A stretch of DNA of 64,000 bases from Ruminiclostridium cellobioparum subsp. termitidis CT1112 (GCF_000350485.1 NZ_AORV01000049.1:1-64000); one strand, 5' to 3'; counted from the stretch's first letter, positions 53,389 through 63,013 are shown. Numbers and translations: made by a program. The notes: generated by a model not told the origin, from the sequence alone.

Positions 53389-55563
53389 ATGGCAGTAAAT
53401 ACCAGAATTTTTCACTGTGACGAATACTTTCGTCTCCCAAGAAAGGAAAAAAAGGAATTTGACAGTATTATTCTAAAAGAACTGGAAGAGAATCCTGTCA
53501 GGCATCTGGAGACTGAATGGGGAAGATTTGAAAATATGCCGCCCATGTCCGAAGAGGAGATTGACAGGCTGGCAGAGGATGTTTTGAGTGAGATGTCCCT
53601 GGAGCAGAAGGTTCACCAGATGTCCTGCGATAATTATGCAAGATATGCACCCATTAATCCTCCGAGATATAATTTCATACCCTATTATGCCGGAGAAAAC
53701 CTGGAACTTGACATACCGGCAGTCAAATTTACAGACGGACCTACGGGAATAGTGCTGGGCTATCACGCCACCGCCTTCCCTGTCTCCATAGCCCGCGGCT
53801 CCTCCTGGGATACCGAACTGGAGGAACGTGTAGGAGATGTCATTGGAATAGAGGGCCGCTCGGGCGGCGCAAATTTCTTTGCCGGGGTGTGTATAAACCT
53901 GCTGCGCCACCCTGCCTGGGGACGTGCCCAGGAAACCTACGGAGAGGATACTGTTCTGCTGGGTAAAATGGGTGCGGCTTTGACAAAGGGCGTTCAAAAG
54001 CACATGATGGCCTGTATAAAACATTACGCCGCAAACAGCATGGAAAACGCCCGCTTCAAGGTTGACGTGCAAATGGACGAGAGGACCCTGCGGGAAATCT
54101 ATCTCCCCCACTTTAAGGCATGTGTGGATGCGGGCGCAGCTGCGATAATGAGTGCCTACAACCGTGTAAGAGGACAGTGGTGCGGGCACAACAGCTACCT
54201 TCTCAATCAGATACTCAACGGTGACTGGGGTTTCGAAGGTCTGGTGATGTCCGACTTCATATGGGGTGTGAGAGACACCGTTGAAGCGGCTAACGGCGGA
54301 ATGTGCATAGAAATGTATGCGACACAGTATTTCGGAGAAAGACTTGTGGAAGCAGTCAGGGACGGAAGGGTGGACGAAAACAGGATAGATGAGGCAGTCA
54401 AGCGCATTCTGAGGCAAAAGATCAGATTTTCCTTTGTGGGTGACAGGGCCCTGTACTCTGAAAATAAGATGGGATCAAAGGAACATGCGGCCCTGGCTCT
54501 GGAGGTATCTGAAAAGTCCACGGTCCTTCTTAAGAATGACGGCATATTGCCTCTCGACAGGAACAGAATCAAAAAAATCACTGTGGTAGGAAGGCTGGCA
54601 GCCCAGCCCAATACCGGCGACCTGAAGGGCAGCAGTGCCGTATTCCCTCCATATGTGGTCACTCCCCTTCAGGGGCTTGTCAATGAAGCCGGCGGCAGCA
54701 TTGAGATATGCTATGTTGACGGAAGGACTCCTCACCAGGCTCAGGAACTGTCCAAAAATGCCGATGCAGTGGTTGTTGTTGCAGGTCTTACTTCACTTGA
54801 CGAGGGCGAATTTATCACAAACGGCGGAGATGTGGGCGGGGACAGAAAAAATTTGGGCCTGCACTCTGAGGATGAAGATCTTATTGAGACGGTTTCCGGG
54901 GTCAATCCCAATGTAATAGTGGTATTGCAGGGCGGCAGTACAATAATTGTAGAGCCCTGGAAGAAGTTCGCCAAAGCAATTCTCATGCAGTGGTATCCTG
55001 GTATGGAGGGAGGAACTGCACTTGCAAACATTTTGTTCGGGAGGGTGAACCCGTCGGCCAAAATGCCTGTTACGGTTCCGGCGACTCCGCAGCAGCTTCC
55101 CTATTATGATATGGATGCCACCGAGATTGTTTATGACTATTACCACGGGTATTTCCTTGCCGATAAAAACGATTATGCCGTCACTTACCCCTTCGGCTTC
55201 GGCATGAGTTATACCACCTACAGCTACAGCAACGCCAGGGCTTCGGTGGAAAATGGAAAGATAGCGGTGAGCGTTGATGTTAAGAATACCGGTAAAATGG
55301 CCGGAGATGAGGTTGTTCAGCTCTATGTGGGCTATAAAAATTCCGGGGTGGAGCGCCATGTGAAGGACCTGAAGGGCTTTACAAAAGTCAGCCTGGAGCC
55401 GGGGCAGGAAAAGGCGGTTACCATTGAGCTTGACAGTCGGGAACTGGCCTATTACTGCGAAACCTCCAAAGGCTGGATAGTGGAAGATATAGTTTATATT
55501 GCCATGATAGGAGCATCCTCGGCAGATAAGGAACTTTTAAAGGCAGAATTCACTCTGAAATAG
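53389..55563 (+). CDS. Glycoside hydrolase family 3 (beta-glucosidase-type)
   Basis: A 724-residue cytoplasmic enzyme with GH3 N-terminal, GH3 C-terminal and fibronectin-III-like domains. The nucleophile is D289 in GLVMSDFIWG. KHYAANSMENAR with the Lys-His pair, and YPFGFGMSYTTYSY, are typical. No signal peptide is present, so it would hydrolyse imported beta-linked oligosaccharides. AGGAGG (53374-53379) supports ATG 53389 over 53368. It ends the importer-sensor gene set. Beta-xylosidase or other specificity cannot be excluded. Confidence 0.92.
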   Translation: MAVNTRIFHCDEYFRLPRKEKKEFDSIILKELEENPVRHLETEWGRFENMPPMSEEEIDRLAEDVLSEMSLEQKVHQMSCDNYARYAPINPPRYNFIPYYAGENLELDIPAVKFTDGPTGIVLGYHATAFPVSIARGSSWDTELEERVGDVIGIEGRSGGANFFAGVCINLLRHPAWGRAQETYGEDTVLLGKMGAALTKGVQKHMMACIKHYAANSMENARFKVDVQMDERTLREIYLPHFKACVDAGAAAIMSAYNRVRGQWCGHNSYLLNQILNGDWGFEGLVMSDFIWGVRDTVEAANGGMCIEMYATQYFGERLVEAVRDGRVDENRIDEAVKRILRQKIRFSFVGDRALYSENKMGSKEHAALALEVSEKSTVLLKNDGILPLDRNRIKKITVVGRLAAQPNTGDLKGSSAVFPPYVVTPLQGLVNEAGGSIEICYVDGRTPHQAQELSKNADAVVVVAGLTSLDEGEFITNGGDVGGDRKNLGLHSEDEDLIETVSGVNPNVIVVLQGGSTIIVEPWKKFAKAILMQWYPGMEGGTALANILFGRVNPSAKMPVTVPATPQQLPYYDMDATEIVYDYYHGYFLADKNDYAVTYPFGFGMSYTTYSYSNARASVENGKIAVSVDVKNTGKMAGDEVVQLYVGYKNSGVERHVKDLKGFTKVSLEPGQEKAVTIELDSRELAYYCETSKGWIVEDIVYIAMIGASSADKELLKAEFTLK

Positions 55564-55659
55564 CTGTGGATGACAAGAGGCAGGTAAATAAGCAAAGTTA
55601 AATTATAAAATTTTAATAAAACAGTACGGTAAACAGCCGTCAAAACAGCCCGTGTGAGA

Positions 55660-55772
55660 TGTAAAGTGCACCACAAATGTTGGATAAAAAAATCTAACTT
55701 TTGGAGGTGTACTTTTTTATGACTGAGTTCAGCAAAGATTTTCGGATTAAATTGGTAAAGGAAGTAAAAGAA
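55660..55772 (+). mobile_element. Remnant of an IS3-family element (left end and orfA start)
   Basis: From TGTAAAGTGCACC at 55660 comes a hairpin-forming left end (AAGTGCACC…AGGTGTACTT) and then an RBS and ATG 55719 opening MTEFSKDFRIKLVKEVKE, which looks like the N-terminus of IS3/IS150-type orfA. The similarity stops after about 18 codons. No right end or orfB is found. Confidence 0.5.
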
Positions 55773-55794
55773 TTAACCATAGGCAGTATATTGT

Positions 55795-55854
55795 TTAGAT
55801 GCTGCAGACTTCTTCATATATTTTTGTCATTAATTCAAAAATTCTATCGTCCAT
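55795..55854 (-). pseudogene. Truncated small gene disrupted by IS remnant
   Basis: On the minus strand CAGGAGG and ATG 55854 open MDDRIFELMTKIYEEVCSI, which stops after 19 codons next to the IS remnant. The start resembles small coiled-coil proteins common in clostridial accessory DNA. It has a convincing promoter (55878-55905), so it is probably the 5' stump of a longer gene. Confidence 0.45.
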
Positions 55855-55877
55855 GCTCCAAACCTCCTGAGAATTTA

Positions 55878-55905
55878 ATTATACCATATTACCCTCTATT
55901 GACAA
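55878..55905 (-). promoter_or_regulatory. Promoter of the truncated gene
   Basis: Minus strand TTGTCA (55905-55900), a 16-base spacer and TATAAT (55883-55878). Confidence 0.55.
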
Positions 55906-55973
55906 TGTACAATACGTTTTTGAGTGGTTAATTTGCCCTGCGGCTGCGTGTTGTGCTTTGTCAATAGAGGGTA
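55890..55973. repeat. 15-bp inverted repeat
   Basis: TACCCTCTATTGACA (55890-55904) and TGTCAATAGAGGGTA (55959-55973) are perfect inverse copies 54 bases apart. The left copy overlaps the promoter of the truncated gene, so they may be operators; alternatively they are the ends of a very small mobile element. Confidence 0.65.
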
Positions 55974-56106
55974 CCGTCAGCATTTATATATGACCGTCAC
56001 AGAATACAGCCACTTTGTTCATGTATTTGCATTTAATTACTTTTTAGGACTATAATTATGAGATACAGAGTTGAACTCAGACACAAAGAAAAGGTTGGTG
56101 ATTTTT

Positions 56107-57126
56107 ATGGAAAGAACAAGATTGGGACGGACGGGTCTGATGGTTGCGAGAAGCAGCTTTGGAGCACTTCCCATACAGAGGGTTTCCTTTGATGAAGCAA
56201 AAGAACTGTTATTAAAGGCATATGATAATGGAATTAACTTTTTTGATACGGCCAGAGCTTACACCGACAGCGAAGAGAAGATCGGATATGCTCTTTCAGA
56301 AGTCAGAAAAGATATTATAATAGCTACTAAAACCTTTGCCAGCGATAAAAAGACACTGTTTGAACACCTTGAGACAAGTCTTAAAAATATGAAAACCGAT
56401 TATGTGGATATACTTCAGCTTCACAATCCTGCCGAACTGCCTGATCCCAATGATCCGGACAGTACTTATGCAGGACTTCTGGAAGCGAAAAAGAAGGGCA
56501 TGATACGTTTTATTGGCATCACAAATCATAGAATAAAAACAGCAATGGAGGCAGTTGCATCAGAGTTGTATGATACGATGCAATTTCCTTTGAGCTCCCT
56601 ATCCTCCGACGTGGATCTGGAGCTGATAGAAGAATGTATAAAATATGATGTGGGCCTGATCGCCATGAAAGCAATGTCAGGCGGTCTTATAACAAATGCC
56701 GCGTCAACCTTTGCTTTCCTGCGCCAGTATGAAAATGTCGTACCCATATGGGGCATTCAGCGGGAGAGGGAGCTGGACGAGTTTCTGGCCCTGGAAAAGA
56801 ATCCTCCTGTGCTGGACCAAGCCTTGTGGGAGGTCATCAATAAAGACAGGGGAGAGCTGGCGGGCAATTTCTGCAGGGGCTGCGGCTACTGTATGCCATG
56901 TCCCGCAGGTATAGAGATACCTACCCAGGCAAGAATCTCCCTGCTTTTGAGGAGAGCCCCCTATCAGCAGTTCTTGCAGGATGCTTTCAGGGATAAAATG
57001 GAGCTTATAAACAAATGTATAGAATGCGGCCAGTGCAGGGAGCATTGTCCATATAAAATAGATACTCCAAACCTGCTCAAAAGCCAGCTGGCAAATTACA
57101 CCGAGTTTTATAATGAGCATATGTAA
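56107..57126 (+). CDS. Aldo/keto reductase with C-terminal [4Fe-4S] ferredoxin domain
   Basis: A 339-residue barrel reductase with the full catalytic set D47 (FFDTARAY), Y52, K75 and H106. Two Cys clusters follow: CRGCGYCMPCPAG and CIECGQCREHCPYK. It resembles the gene at 8996 but retains the usual Asp. AAGGTTGGTG supports ATG 56107 rather than the upstream TTG at 56071. It is convergent with lctD. Substrate unknown. Confidence 0.88.
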   Translation: MERTRLGRTGLMVARSSFGALPIQRVSFDEAKELLLKAYDNGINFFDTARAYTDSEEKIGYALSEVRKDIIIATKTFASDKKTLFEHLETSLKNMKTDYVDILQLHNPAELPDPNDPDSTYAGLLEAKKKGMIRFIGITNHRIKTAMEAVASELYDTMQFPLSSLSSDVDLELIEECIKYDVGLIAMKAMSGGLITNAASTFAFLRQYENVVPIWGIQRERELDEFLALEKNPPVLDQALWEVINKDRGELAGNFCRGCGYCMPCPAGIEIPTQARISLLLRRAPYQQFLQDAFRDKMELINKCIECGQCREHCPYKIDTPNLLKSQLANYTEFYNEHM

Positions 57127-57128
57127 GG

Positions 57129-57246
57129 CTGCAATAACCACAAATATACTTTAACTTATACACTAAAACAATAAAACACAAAGCGGCAGAGAAACAATAT
57201 ATCTTTACCGGTATGCGAGGACAGAATTAAATTCAAAGGGAGGCAC
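57129..57246 (+). repeat. Direct copy of the left arm of element P3
   Basis: This stretch repeats the left arm of P3 (57337 onwards) with moderate divergence. Shared blocks are CTGCAATAACCACAAA, AACACAAAGCGGCAGA, TTTACCGGTA, GCGAGGACA and TTCAAAGGGAGGC-like. It lacks the head and right arm. Confidence 0.75.
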
Positions 57247-57336
57247 GTGGTCGGTTTTAGCAAGTTGGGAAAATATCTTAAATCCGGAAGGAATTATGCC
57301 GGCAGCAGTATTACCGGACTGAACAATACAGATAGA

Positions 57337-57737
57337 CTGCAATAACCACAAAGACTTTTTAACTTATATGCTTAAACAACAAAACACAAAGCGGCAGAAA
57401 GACATGGGGTTTACCGGTACGCGAGGACAAAATTAAAGTCAAAGGGAGGCTCGATAGAAAGCAGTTGCTGAATTTTTTGGCAAAGTTCAAATGATGCAGC
57501 CGTCAAAGCGACAGGAGGTCGCTTTGAGCATCAAGAGCAGCAGGAGGCTGCTTGTTGTGCGACGGCGGAAGAATTTGAACGAGCCAATAAAAATTCAAGC
57601 AACTGCTTGGGGAGCAATCCCTTTGACTTAATTTTTGTACGGGAGTACCGGTAAACCCTATTCCAGCTTACCCCGCCACATTGTGTTTTGTTAGCATAGG
57701 AAGTACAAATTAAAAGAGTCAATTGAGGATATTGCAG
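57337..57737. repeat. Long-armed nested palindrome with cloverleaf head, element P3
   Basis: It occupies most of the 641-base gap between the reductase and lctD. The arms of about 160 bases pair from CTGCAATA/TATTGCAG inwards through AACAAAACACAA, GGGTTTACCGGTAC, GACAAAATTAA, GTCAAAGGG, AAGCAGTTGCT and GTTCAAAT. The head (57499-57566) reads GCCGT, hairpin 1 with loop AGGAG ending TTTGAGC, hairpin 2 with loop AGGAG, then GCGACGGC. No ORF is seen. Confidence 0.88.
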
Positions 57738-57767
57738 CTTCTTAATTCTACAATCCGGTAAAAGCCG

Positions 57768-59168
57768 TTACTGGCATACCTTCCCTGGATTTAATATATT
57801 TTTCGGGTCGAAAGCCATCTTAATCCCCCTCATTATCCCCATTATTTCTGGATCAAGAGATTCCTTGAGATAAGGCTTCTTTGCATAACCGATACCGTGC
57901 TCTCCAGATACCTGTCCCCGGAGTTCATTTGCCTTTTTATACATTTCCTCCATAGCCAGGGCAAGTCTCTTTTCCCATTCTTCTTCGCTGAGGTCATCCT
58001 TGAGAATATATGCATGGAGATTACCGTCTCCGGCATGGCCGAAGCTCTTGATCCTCACGCCTACCTGATCTTGAAGTTTATGGCTGAATTCAACTATTTC
58101 GCTTACCTTGTTTCTGGGAACAACCACATCGACTTCGTCCATGTAGGTGGTAGAGGCTTTAATTGCCTCAAGAAATGCGCCCCTGGCCTTCCAGATGGAA
58201 TCATTCCTTTCCTCGGTATCGGAAATAAGAATATCAATTGCGCCCTGTTCCAGACATATTTTTGCAACCCTGTCGTAGGAGGCTTCGATTTCTTCTGTGG
58301 AATTTCCGTCAAATTTCAAGAGCAGATAGGAGTCCGACTGGTTGTCGGGGAACTTTTTGCCCAGAAATTCTTCGGCGTCCATGATTGTCTGTCTCTGCAT
58401 AAATTCAATAGCGGTGGGAATGGTCTTTGACTTGATAATCAGGGGGACTGTTCCTATAGCCTGCTCCAGAGACGGAAAAGGTATTAAAAGGCTGATTGCC
58501 TTCTTGGGCAGAGGCAGAAGCTTTAAGATTGCCTTTGTTATTATGCCAAGAGTGCCCTCGGAGCCAACTATCAGATCCTTCATGGCATAACCCGAACTGT
58601 TCTTGACCACCTTGCCGCCGAAACTGACAATATTACCATTGGGCAGAACTATTTCCAAACCTCTGACATAATCCCTGGTAACACCGTATTTTACCGCCCG
58701 CATACCTCCGGCATTGGTGTTGATATTGCCTCCGATGGTAGCGGTTTTTTCGCCCGGATCGGGGGGATAGAAAAGATCGTGCTCCTCGACATACTTTGAG
58801 AGCTCCATGAGCAGAACGCCCGGTTCAACAGTGACTGTTAAATTTTCCTCATCGAGCTCAAGGAAATGGTTCATAAGGCTCAGGTCCATAACAATCCCCT
58901 TGTTTATGGGGACGGCACCTCCCACAAGACCGGTGCCCGAACCTCTGGGTGTAACCGGAATGTTGTTTTCACAGGCATATTTCATTACAGCCGATACTTC
59001 TTCGGTTGAAACCGCCCGGACAACAATATCGGGATAGCATTCAGTGCCTCCAAGCTCATCATGGCTGTACTCTTCGTTTATGTTTTCCCTGTAAAGAACT
59101 CTCTCTGTGTCGCCTATTATATGGGTTACAGCTTCGAAGTCCTTCTGGCCGAATATTTTGTAATTCAT
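57768..59168 (-). CDS. lctD: FAD-linked D-lactate dehydrogenase of the bifurcating LDH/Etf complex
   Basis: A 466-residue GlcD-family flavoprotein with the FAD-binding segment [18 protein letters not shown] and the C-terminal [15 protein letters not shown]. It oxidises lactate to pyruvate. Directly downstream of etfB/etfA homologues it forms the type of complex known in Acetobacterium woodii (LctBCD), where lactate oxidation by NAD+ is driven by simultaneous oxidation of reduced ferredoxin. ATG at 59168 abuts the lctC stop, and AGGAGGGG lies within the last lctC codons. Confidence 0.92.
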   Translation of the reverse strand: MNYKIFGQKDFEAVTHIIGDTERVLYRENINEEYSHDELGGTECYPDIVVRAVSTEEVSAVMKYACENNIPVTPRGSGTGLVGGAVPINKGIVMDLSLMNHFLELDEENLTVTVEPGVLLMELSKYVEEHDLFYPPDPGEKTATIGGNINTNAGGMRAVKYGVTRDYVRGLEIVLPNGNIVSFGGKVVKNSSGYAMKDLIVGSEGTLGIITKAILKLLPLPKKAISLLIPFPSLEQAIGTVPLIIKSKTIPTAIEFMQRQTIMDAEEFLGKKFPDNQSDSYLLLKFDGNSTEEIEASYDRVAKICLEQGAIDILISDTEERNDSIWKARGAFLEAIKASTTYMDEVDVVVPRNKVSEIVEFSHKLQDQVGVRIKSFGHAGDGNLHAYILKDDLSEEEWEKRLALAMEEMYKKANELRGQVSGEHGIGYAKKPYLKESLDPEIMGIMRGIKMAFDPKNILNPGKVCQ

Positions 59169-60362
59169 TTATATACCCCTCCTTGATGCTTTGATTTTTT
59201 CTATGAGCCTGGGAAGAATATCGTATAAATCCCCGACGATGCCGTAATGTGCTATTTTAAAGATTGATGCCTTTTCATCCTTGTTTATTGCAAATATATA
59301 GTCCGAGTTGTTCATACCGGCTGCAAACTGTACCGAACCGGAGACTCCGCAGGTTATTATGAGCTTGGGTCTCACTGTTCTTCCGCTCAGGCCGATCTGT
59401 TTTTTGGCGTCAAACCAGCCCGCTTCAATCATGGGTCTGGTGCAGGCAATCTCTCCTCCCAGAAGGTCGGCCAGCTCCTTTATAAGCTTCAGATCCTCCT
59501 GTGCTCTGACTCCTCTGCCTGCAACAATCAGAACATCGGCGTTTTCTATGAGATTTTCCTTCGGCTTTTCCACAACTCCCAGGACATCTATTTTGGACTC
59601 CAGACACTCCCTGCCAATTTTACAGCTTATTATCCTGCCTGCCGGTTCTGCTTTCCTTTCAGGGGAATTCATAACCTTGTAACGGACTGTAGCCATCTGA
59701 GGTCTTGCGTTGGGGGTCATGATCTCTGCCATGATATTTCCTCCGAATGCAGGTCTTATTTGAACAAGATCCGTGTTTTCCCTGATATCCAGGATGGTGC
59801 AGTCGGCTGTAAGTCCTGTTCTGAACCTGGCGGCTACCCTGGGGGCAAGCTGTCTCCCGACGCTGGTGGCACCTACCAGGATGGAGGAAGGCTTTATTTT
59901 ATTTATAAAGTCTTCAAATACGGCGGTATAGCCATCTATTTTAAAGTGATCCAATTCTTCATAGTCATAAACATATACTTCGTCAACTCCGTAGTGAAGC
60001 AGCCCGGCTGCACTGTCTCCGATTTTATTGCCCATAAATATGCAGTAAACCTTGTGGTTTATCTTATCTGCCAATTCTCTGGCCTTTCCGATCAATTCGT
60101 AGGTTACGGGGTGGATATCCCCGTTAACATGATCCACATAGACCGCTATGCCGTTCCAGGCGGATTTGTCTATACCGGCCTGCTTTTCCTTCAACAGCTC
60201 GGCAGCGCCTGCCGGTCCTTTTTTTACGCAGAGTCCGCACATTTTACAGGCACTGTTTACCTCAACCCTGCCATTGTTGTTTTCCAGCGCACCAAATGGG
60301 CAAACTGCCATAAATTCTTCGATATTTGTTATTTTATCTTGATGGATTATTAATTTTGACAT
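59169..60362 (-). CDS. lctC: Electron transfer flavoprotein alpha subunit with ferredoxin-like N-terminus
   Basis: A 397-residue EtfA. The N-terminal extension has C21 and CKMCGLC (C39, C42, C45) as in the LctC type. The C-terminal FAD domain has GRGVRAQEDLKLIKELADLLGG, GLSGRTVRPKLIITCGVSGSVQF and INKDEKASIF. AGGAGG upstream favours ATG 60362 over the earlier in-frame codon at 60380. It starts ten bases after the end of lctB and partners it in the bifurcating complex. Confidence 0.93.
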   Translation of the reverse strand: MSKLIIHQDKITNIEEFMAVCPFGALENNNGRVEVNSACKMCGLCVKKGPAGAAELLKEKQAGIDKSAWNGIAVYVDHVNGDIHPVTYELIGKARELADKINHKVYCIFMGNKIGDSAAGLLHYGVDEVYVYDYEELDHFKIDGYTAVFEDFINKIKPSSILVGATSVGRQLAPRVAARFRTGLTADCTILDIRENTDLVQIRPAFGGNIMAEIMTPNARPQMATVRYKVMNSPERKAEPAGRIISCKIGRECLESKIDVLGVVEKPKENLIENADVLIVAGRGVRAQEDLKLIKELADLLGGEIACTRPMIEAGWFDAKKQIGLSGRTVRPKLIITCGVSGSVQFAAGMNNSDYIFAINKDEKASIFKIAHYGIVGDLYDILPRLIEKIKASRRGI

Positions 60363-60372
60363 GGTTTGCCTC

Positions 60373-61161
60373 CTAAACAAATTTTAATTCTTTGATTTTA
60401 TTGAATAATTTTTCGGGAATATCCTCGGCGGCATCATTCCAGAGCTCGCGGTGATTGTTGGCCTCGGGAGGAAATATTCTTTGCACTTGTGTGGGAGAAC
60501 CGTTTAAACCGTATTTCTTTTCATCCTGATCTCCCAGATCATTAAATGAGATGATTTTTATTTCCCGGTTTTTTGTCTCCATTTTTTTGACGTAGGAGGG
60601 AAGTCTCGGCTGACAGATATCCTTATCCACTGTCAGAAGGCAGGGGTAGGGGACCTTGGCAATTTCAACTGTATTTGCCATATCCATCTCAACCGTAATA
60701 TGGCTGTCTCCGATTTCAATTAATTTTTTAACGTTGGATATACTGGGTATATTCAAGTATTCGGCCATTTCCGGGCCTACCTGTGCCGTATCGCCGTCAG
60801 TGGTCTGCTTGCCGCACAGTATCAGCTCGAATTTTCCCAGCTGTGCCACCCCCTGGGAAAGGGTATAGCTGGTGGCAAGCACATCGGAACCGCCGAACTT
60901 TCTGTCCGAAAGCAGTATGCCCTCATCTGCACCCATTGCAAAGGCTTCCATTATTATCTGCTTTGCCTGGGGAGGCCCCATACTGATTACTGTAACCGAG
61001 CCGCCGTGGGCTTCCTTTAATTTCAAAGCTGTTTCAAGAGCATACAGATCATAGGGATTCATTTTTGAATCCACACCATCCCTCTTTAAAACTCCCGTAA
61101 CCGGATCAACCTCAACCTTATTGGTCCCGGGTACCTGTTTTATACAAACTAAAATATTCAT
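60373..61161 (-). CDS. lctB: Electron transfer flavoprotein beta subunit
   Basis: A 262-residue EtfB beginning [19 protein letters not shown], with [41 protein letters not shown] and [22 protein letters not shown]. It carries the bifurcating FAD together with LctC by homology. ATG 61161 is the end of leader module E, which fills the entire gap from the permease gene. Confidence 0.94.
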   Translation of the reverse strand: MNILVCIKQVPGTNKVEVDPVTGVLKRDGVDSKMNPYDLYALETALKLKEAHGGSVTVISMGPPQAKQIIMEAFAMGADEGILLSDRKFGGSDVLATSYTLSQGVAQLGKFELILCGKQTTDGDTAQVGPEMAEYLNIPSISNVKKLIEIGDSHITVEMDMANTVEIAKVPYPCLLTVDKDICQPRLPSYVKKMETKNREIKIISFNDLGDQDEKKYGLNGSPTQVQRIFPPEANNHRELWNDAAEDIPEKLFNKIKELKFV

Positions 61162-61260
61162 ATTAACCTCCTAAGCCATGTATGGCTTTGAGCCGCTTAG
61201 CGGCCACAAAACTGTAATGAAATTTGTTCACTCCTCATCCGCAATAAGGCGAATAAACTG
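61159..61260 (-). promoter_or_regulatory. Start-codon leader module, copy E (long form)
   Basis: Minus strand: TTTATTCGCC, TTGCGGATGAGGAGTGAAC, AAATTTCATTACAGTTTTG, perfect hairpin 1 GCCGC/GCGGC, perfect hairpin 2 AAGCCAT/ATGGCTT and AGGAGGTTAATATG at the lctB start. It is exactly the permease-lctB intergenic region. It lacks the upstream AACCTCC found in copies C2 and D. Confidence 0.82.
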
Positions 61261-62817
61261 CTAGAAACCGAATAATGAACTGCAGAAATAGCTGATTAAT
61301 CCTAAAATAACTACATATACCGCGCAAACCTTTATGGTGCTTCCGAGAATCTTACCCTCGCTGCCGGCCAGGCCTGTAGCTGCAACCGCTATGGCGATGC
61401 TCTGGGGAGAGATCATTTTTCCTGCCGTAGCTCCGCCTGTATTTATGGCAGCTATCCAGTACGGATTTGCTCCGGCTGCCTTTGCAGCCTCGGACTGGAG
61501 ATTGCCGAACAATACATTTGCCGAGGTATCACTGCCTGTTACAAAGGTTCCCAGGGCTCCTATAAGGGGCGCCACCAGCGGATAGAACGAACCTGTGATC
61601 ATAACCAGCACTGTGGCTATGGAGTTTATCATTCCGCTGTAACCCATTACTTTGGCCAGGGCAATGATGGAGACTATTGTAATGGTGGATTTAATCAACT
61701 GTTTAACCGTTTTTAAAAGTATACCTGTTATTGTTTTGAACTTTACTCCCTGTATCATACCGCCGATATAGGTTGCTATAATAATCAGCGTTCCGGGTGC
61801 TGCCAGCCAGGAGAAGGTATAAGGTTTTGCTCCCTCGCCGGTAAAGATTTGAACCGAGGTCTTAACTGCCGACAAAGCCTCGTTTACCGGAGGGATCAGT
61901 GTTGAAGAGCACAGTATGAAGAGGAATACCAGTATGAATGGCAGCCAGGCCATCAAGCCCTGTTTTAGTGTTATCTTTTCCTGCTTTGCTGCTCCAGCCG
62001 TTTGTATCTGATATTCTTTCGGTACAGGAGCCTTGCCTTTAAAAAGTTTGGCAGCTATTACAGTACATATCATTGAACAAACCGCACCTACGACTGCTGG
62101 AAGCTCGGGTCCGAGGTATTTTGCTATGAGGAGCTGGGGTACTGCGAAGGAAATACCCGATACCAGTGTGATGCCGAAGATTCCTTTAACGGCTTTAAAG
62201 GATTTGCCTGTAAGCATTACAAGTGCGAAGGGAAGCAGCATTACCAGCGGCAAAAGCTGAATTCCCACGGCATAGGACAGCTGCGATACATCCAGGCCGG
62301 TTACCTTGGCCAGGGTAACTACCGGGATACCGATGGCACCGAAGGCAGTGGGAGTTGTGTTGGATATGAGACAGATCACTGCGGCAAAAAGAGGATTGAA
62401 ACCCAGTGCGACCAGAATTCCGGCCGGTATGGCAACTGCTGTTCCGAAGCCTGCTATGGCTTCGAGAAAACCGCCGAAGCCCCAGGCCAGAATAAGGATC
62501 AGTATTCTTTTATCGGTGGTGACACCTGTTATCATTCTTTTAATTACATCCATGCCTCCGGTATGGAGAGACAGATTGTAAGTAAATACTGCCGCTATGA
62601 TAACAAGGGTTATTGGCCATACTGCCAGAGCCACACCTTCCAGACCTGCGGTAAGAGTGTCCAGCAGATTGAGTTTCCATACAAATACTGCAAGAGCCGC
62701 CGTCAGTCCAAAGGCGATGGGACATGCCTTATAACCCGGCCACTTAAGTACACCCAGTGAAACAATAAGCCACATTATGGGTAAAAGAGCTAATACAAAT
62801 AAAACAGCGATATTCAT
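61261..62817 (-). CDS. lctP: Lactate permease (LctP family)
   Basis: A 518-residue membrane protein with about 12-14 helices. Family features include FGGFLEAIAGFGTAVAIPAGIL, NTTPTAFGAIGIPVV and GTFVTGSDTSANVLFG near the C-terminus. It imports lactate with protons. AAAGGAGAG favours ATG 62817 over the earlier in-frame codon at 62871. It is the first gene of the lct operon and lies just downstream of two GntR-type operators. Confidence 0.94.
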   Translation of the reverse strand: MNIAVLFVLALLPIMWLIVSLGVLKWPGYKACPIAFGLTAALAVFVWKLNLLDTLTAGLEGVALAVWPITLVIIAAVFTYNLSLHTGGMDVIKRMITGVTTDKRILILILAWGFGGFLEAIAGFGTAVAIPAGILVALGFNPLFAAVICLISNTTPTAFGAIGIPVVTLAKVTGLDVSQLSYAVGIQLLPLVMLLPFALVMLTGKSFKAVKGIFGITLVSGISFAVPQLLIAKYLGPELPAVVGAVCSMICTVIAAKLFKGKAPVPKEYQIQTAGAAKQEKITLKQGLMAWLPFILVFLFILCSSTLIPPVNEALSAVKTSVQIFTGEGAKPYTFSWLAAPGTLIIIATYIGGMIQGVKFKTITGILLKTVKQLIKSTITIVSIIALAKVMGYSGMINSIATVLVMITGSFYPLVAPLIGALGTFVTGSDTSANVLFGNLQSEAAKAAGANPYWIAAINTGGATAGKMISPQSIAIAVAATGLAGSEGKILGSTIKVCAVYVVILGLISYFCSSLFGF

Positions 62818-62891
62818 GGCTTCTCTCCTTTGAAAATCAGTATTGGTTAGCATTGGTTTTAGCTTGAGCATTTAGCATAAAGAAGTGCTGT

Positions 62892-62910
62892 AAATTGGTA
62901 TGACCAATTT
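62892..62910. promoter_or_regulatory. GntR/LldR-type operator 1
   Basis: The perfect palindrome AAATTGGTATGACCAATTT (8-3-8) contains the TGGT-N3-ACCA core of FadR/LldR-class operators. It lies between the lct promoter and lctP. Confidence 0.85.
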
Positions 62911-62959
62911 GATTAAAAAAATAAACAGCTGAATTCAAGTGTTTGTGCATGTTACACAT

Positions 62960-62974
62960 ATTGGTCGTACCAAT
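62960..62974. promoter_or_regulatory. GntR/LldR-type operator 2
   Basis: ATTGGTCGTACCAAT is the same palindromic core, centred 66 bases from operator 1 and just downstream of the promoter's -10. Two sites suggest looping. Confidence 0.85.
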
Positions 62975-62984
62975 TTGTATCTTT

Positions 62985-63013
62985 ATATTACAATATCACT
63001 AAAGCTGTGTAAA
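62985..63013 (-). promoter_or_regulatory. Putative SigA promoter of the lct operon
   Basis: Minus strand TTTACA (63013-63008), a 17-base spacer and TAATAT (62990-62985). Operator 2 begins about ten bases downstream. Confidence 0.6.

Noticed and set aside
53473-54417. Minus-strand open frame of 314 codons opposite the GH3 gene
   Set aside because: The GH3 catalytic motifs lie on the plus strand and no family is recognisable on the minus strand.
55701-55931. 76-codon ORF as an intact small gene
   Set aside because: Only the first part resembles an IS3 orfA start; the rest reads through the opposite-strand gene stump and promoter.
61159-61236. Conserved peptide encoded by the leader module (GTG frame MNKFHYYFVAA… ending just before the start codon)
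   Set aside because: The frame is kept in copies C2 and E but broken in D and lacks a start in A and B; its own RBS would be too close. Hairpins are better conserved than the frame.
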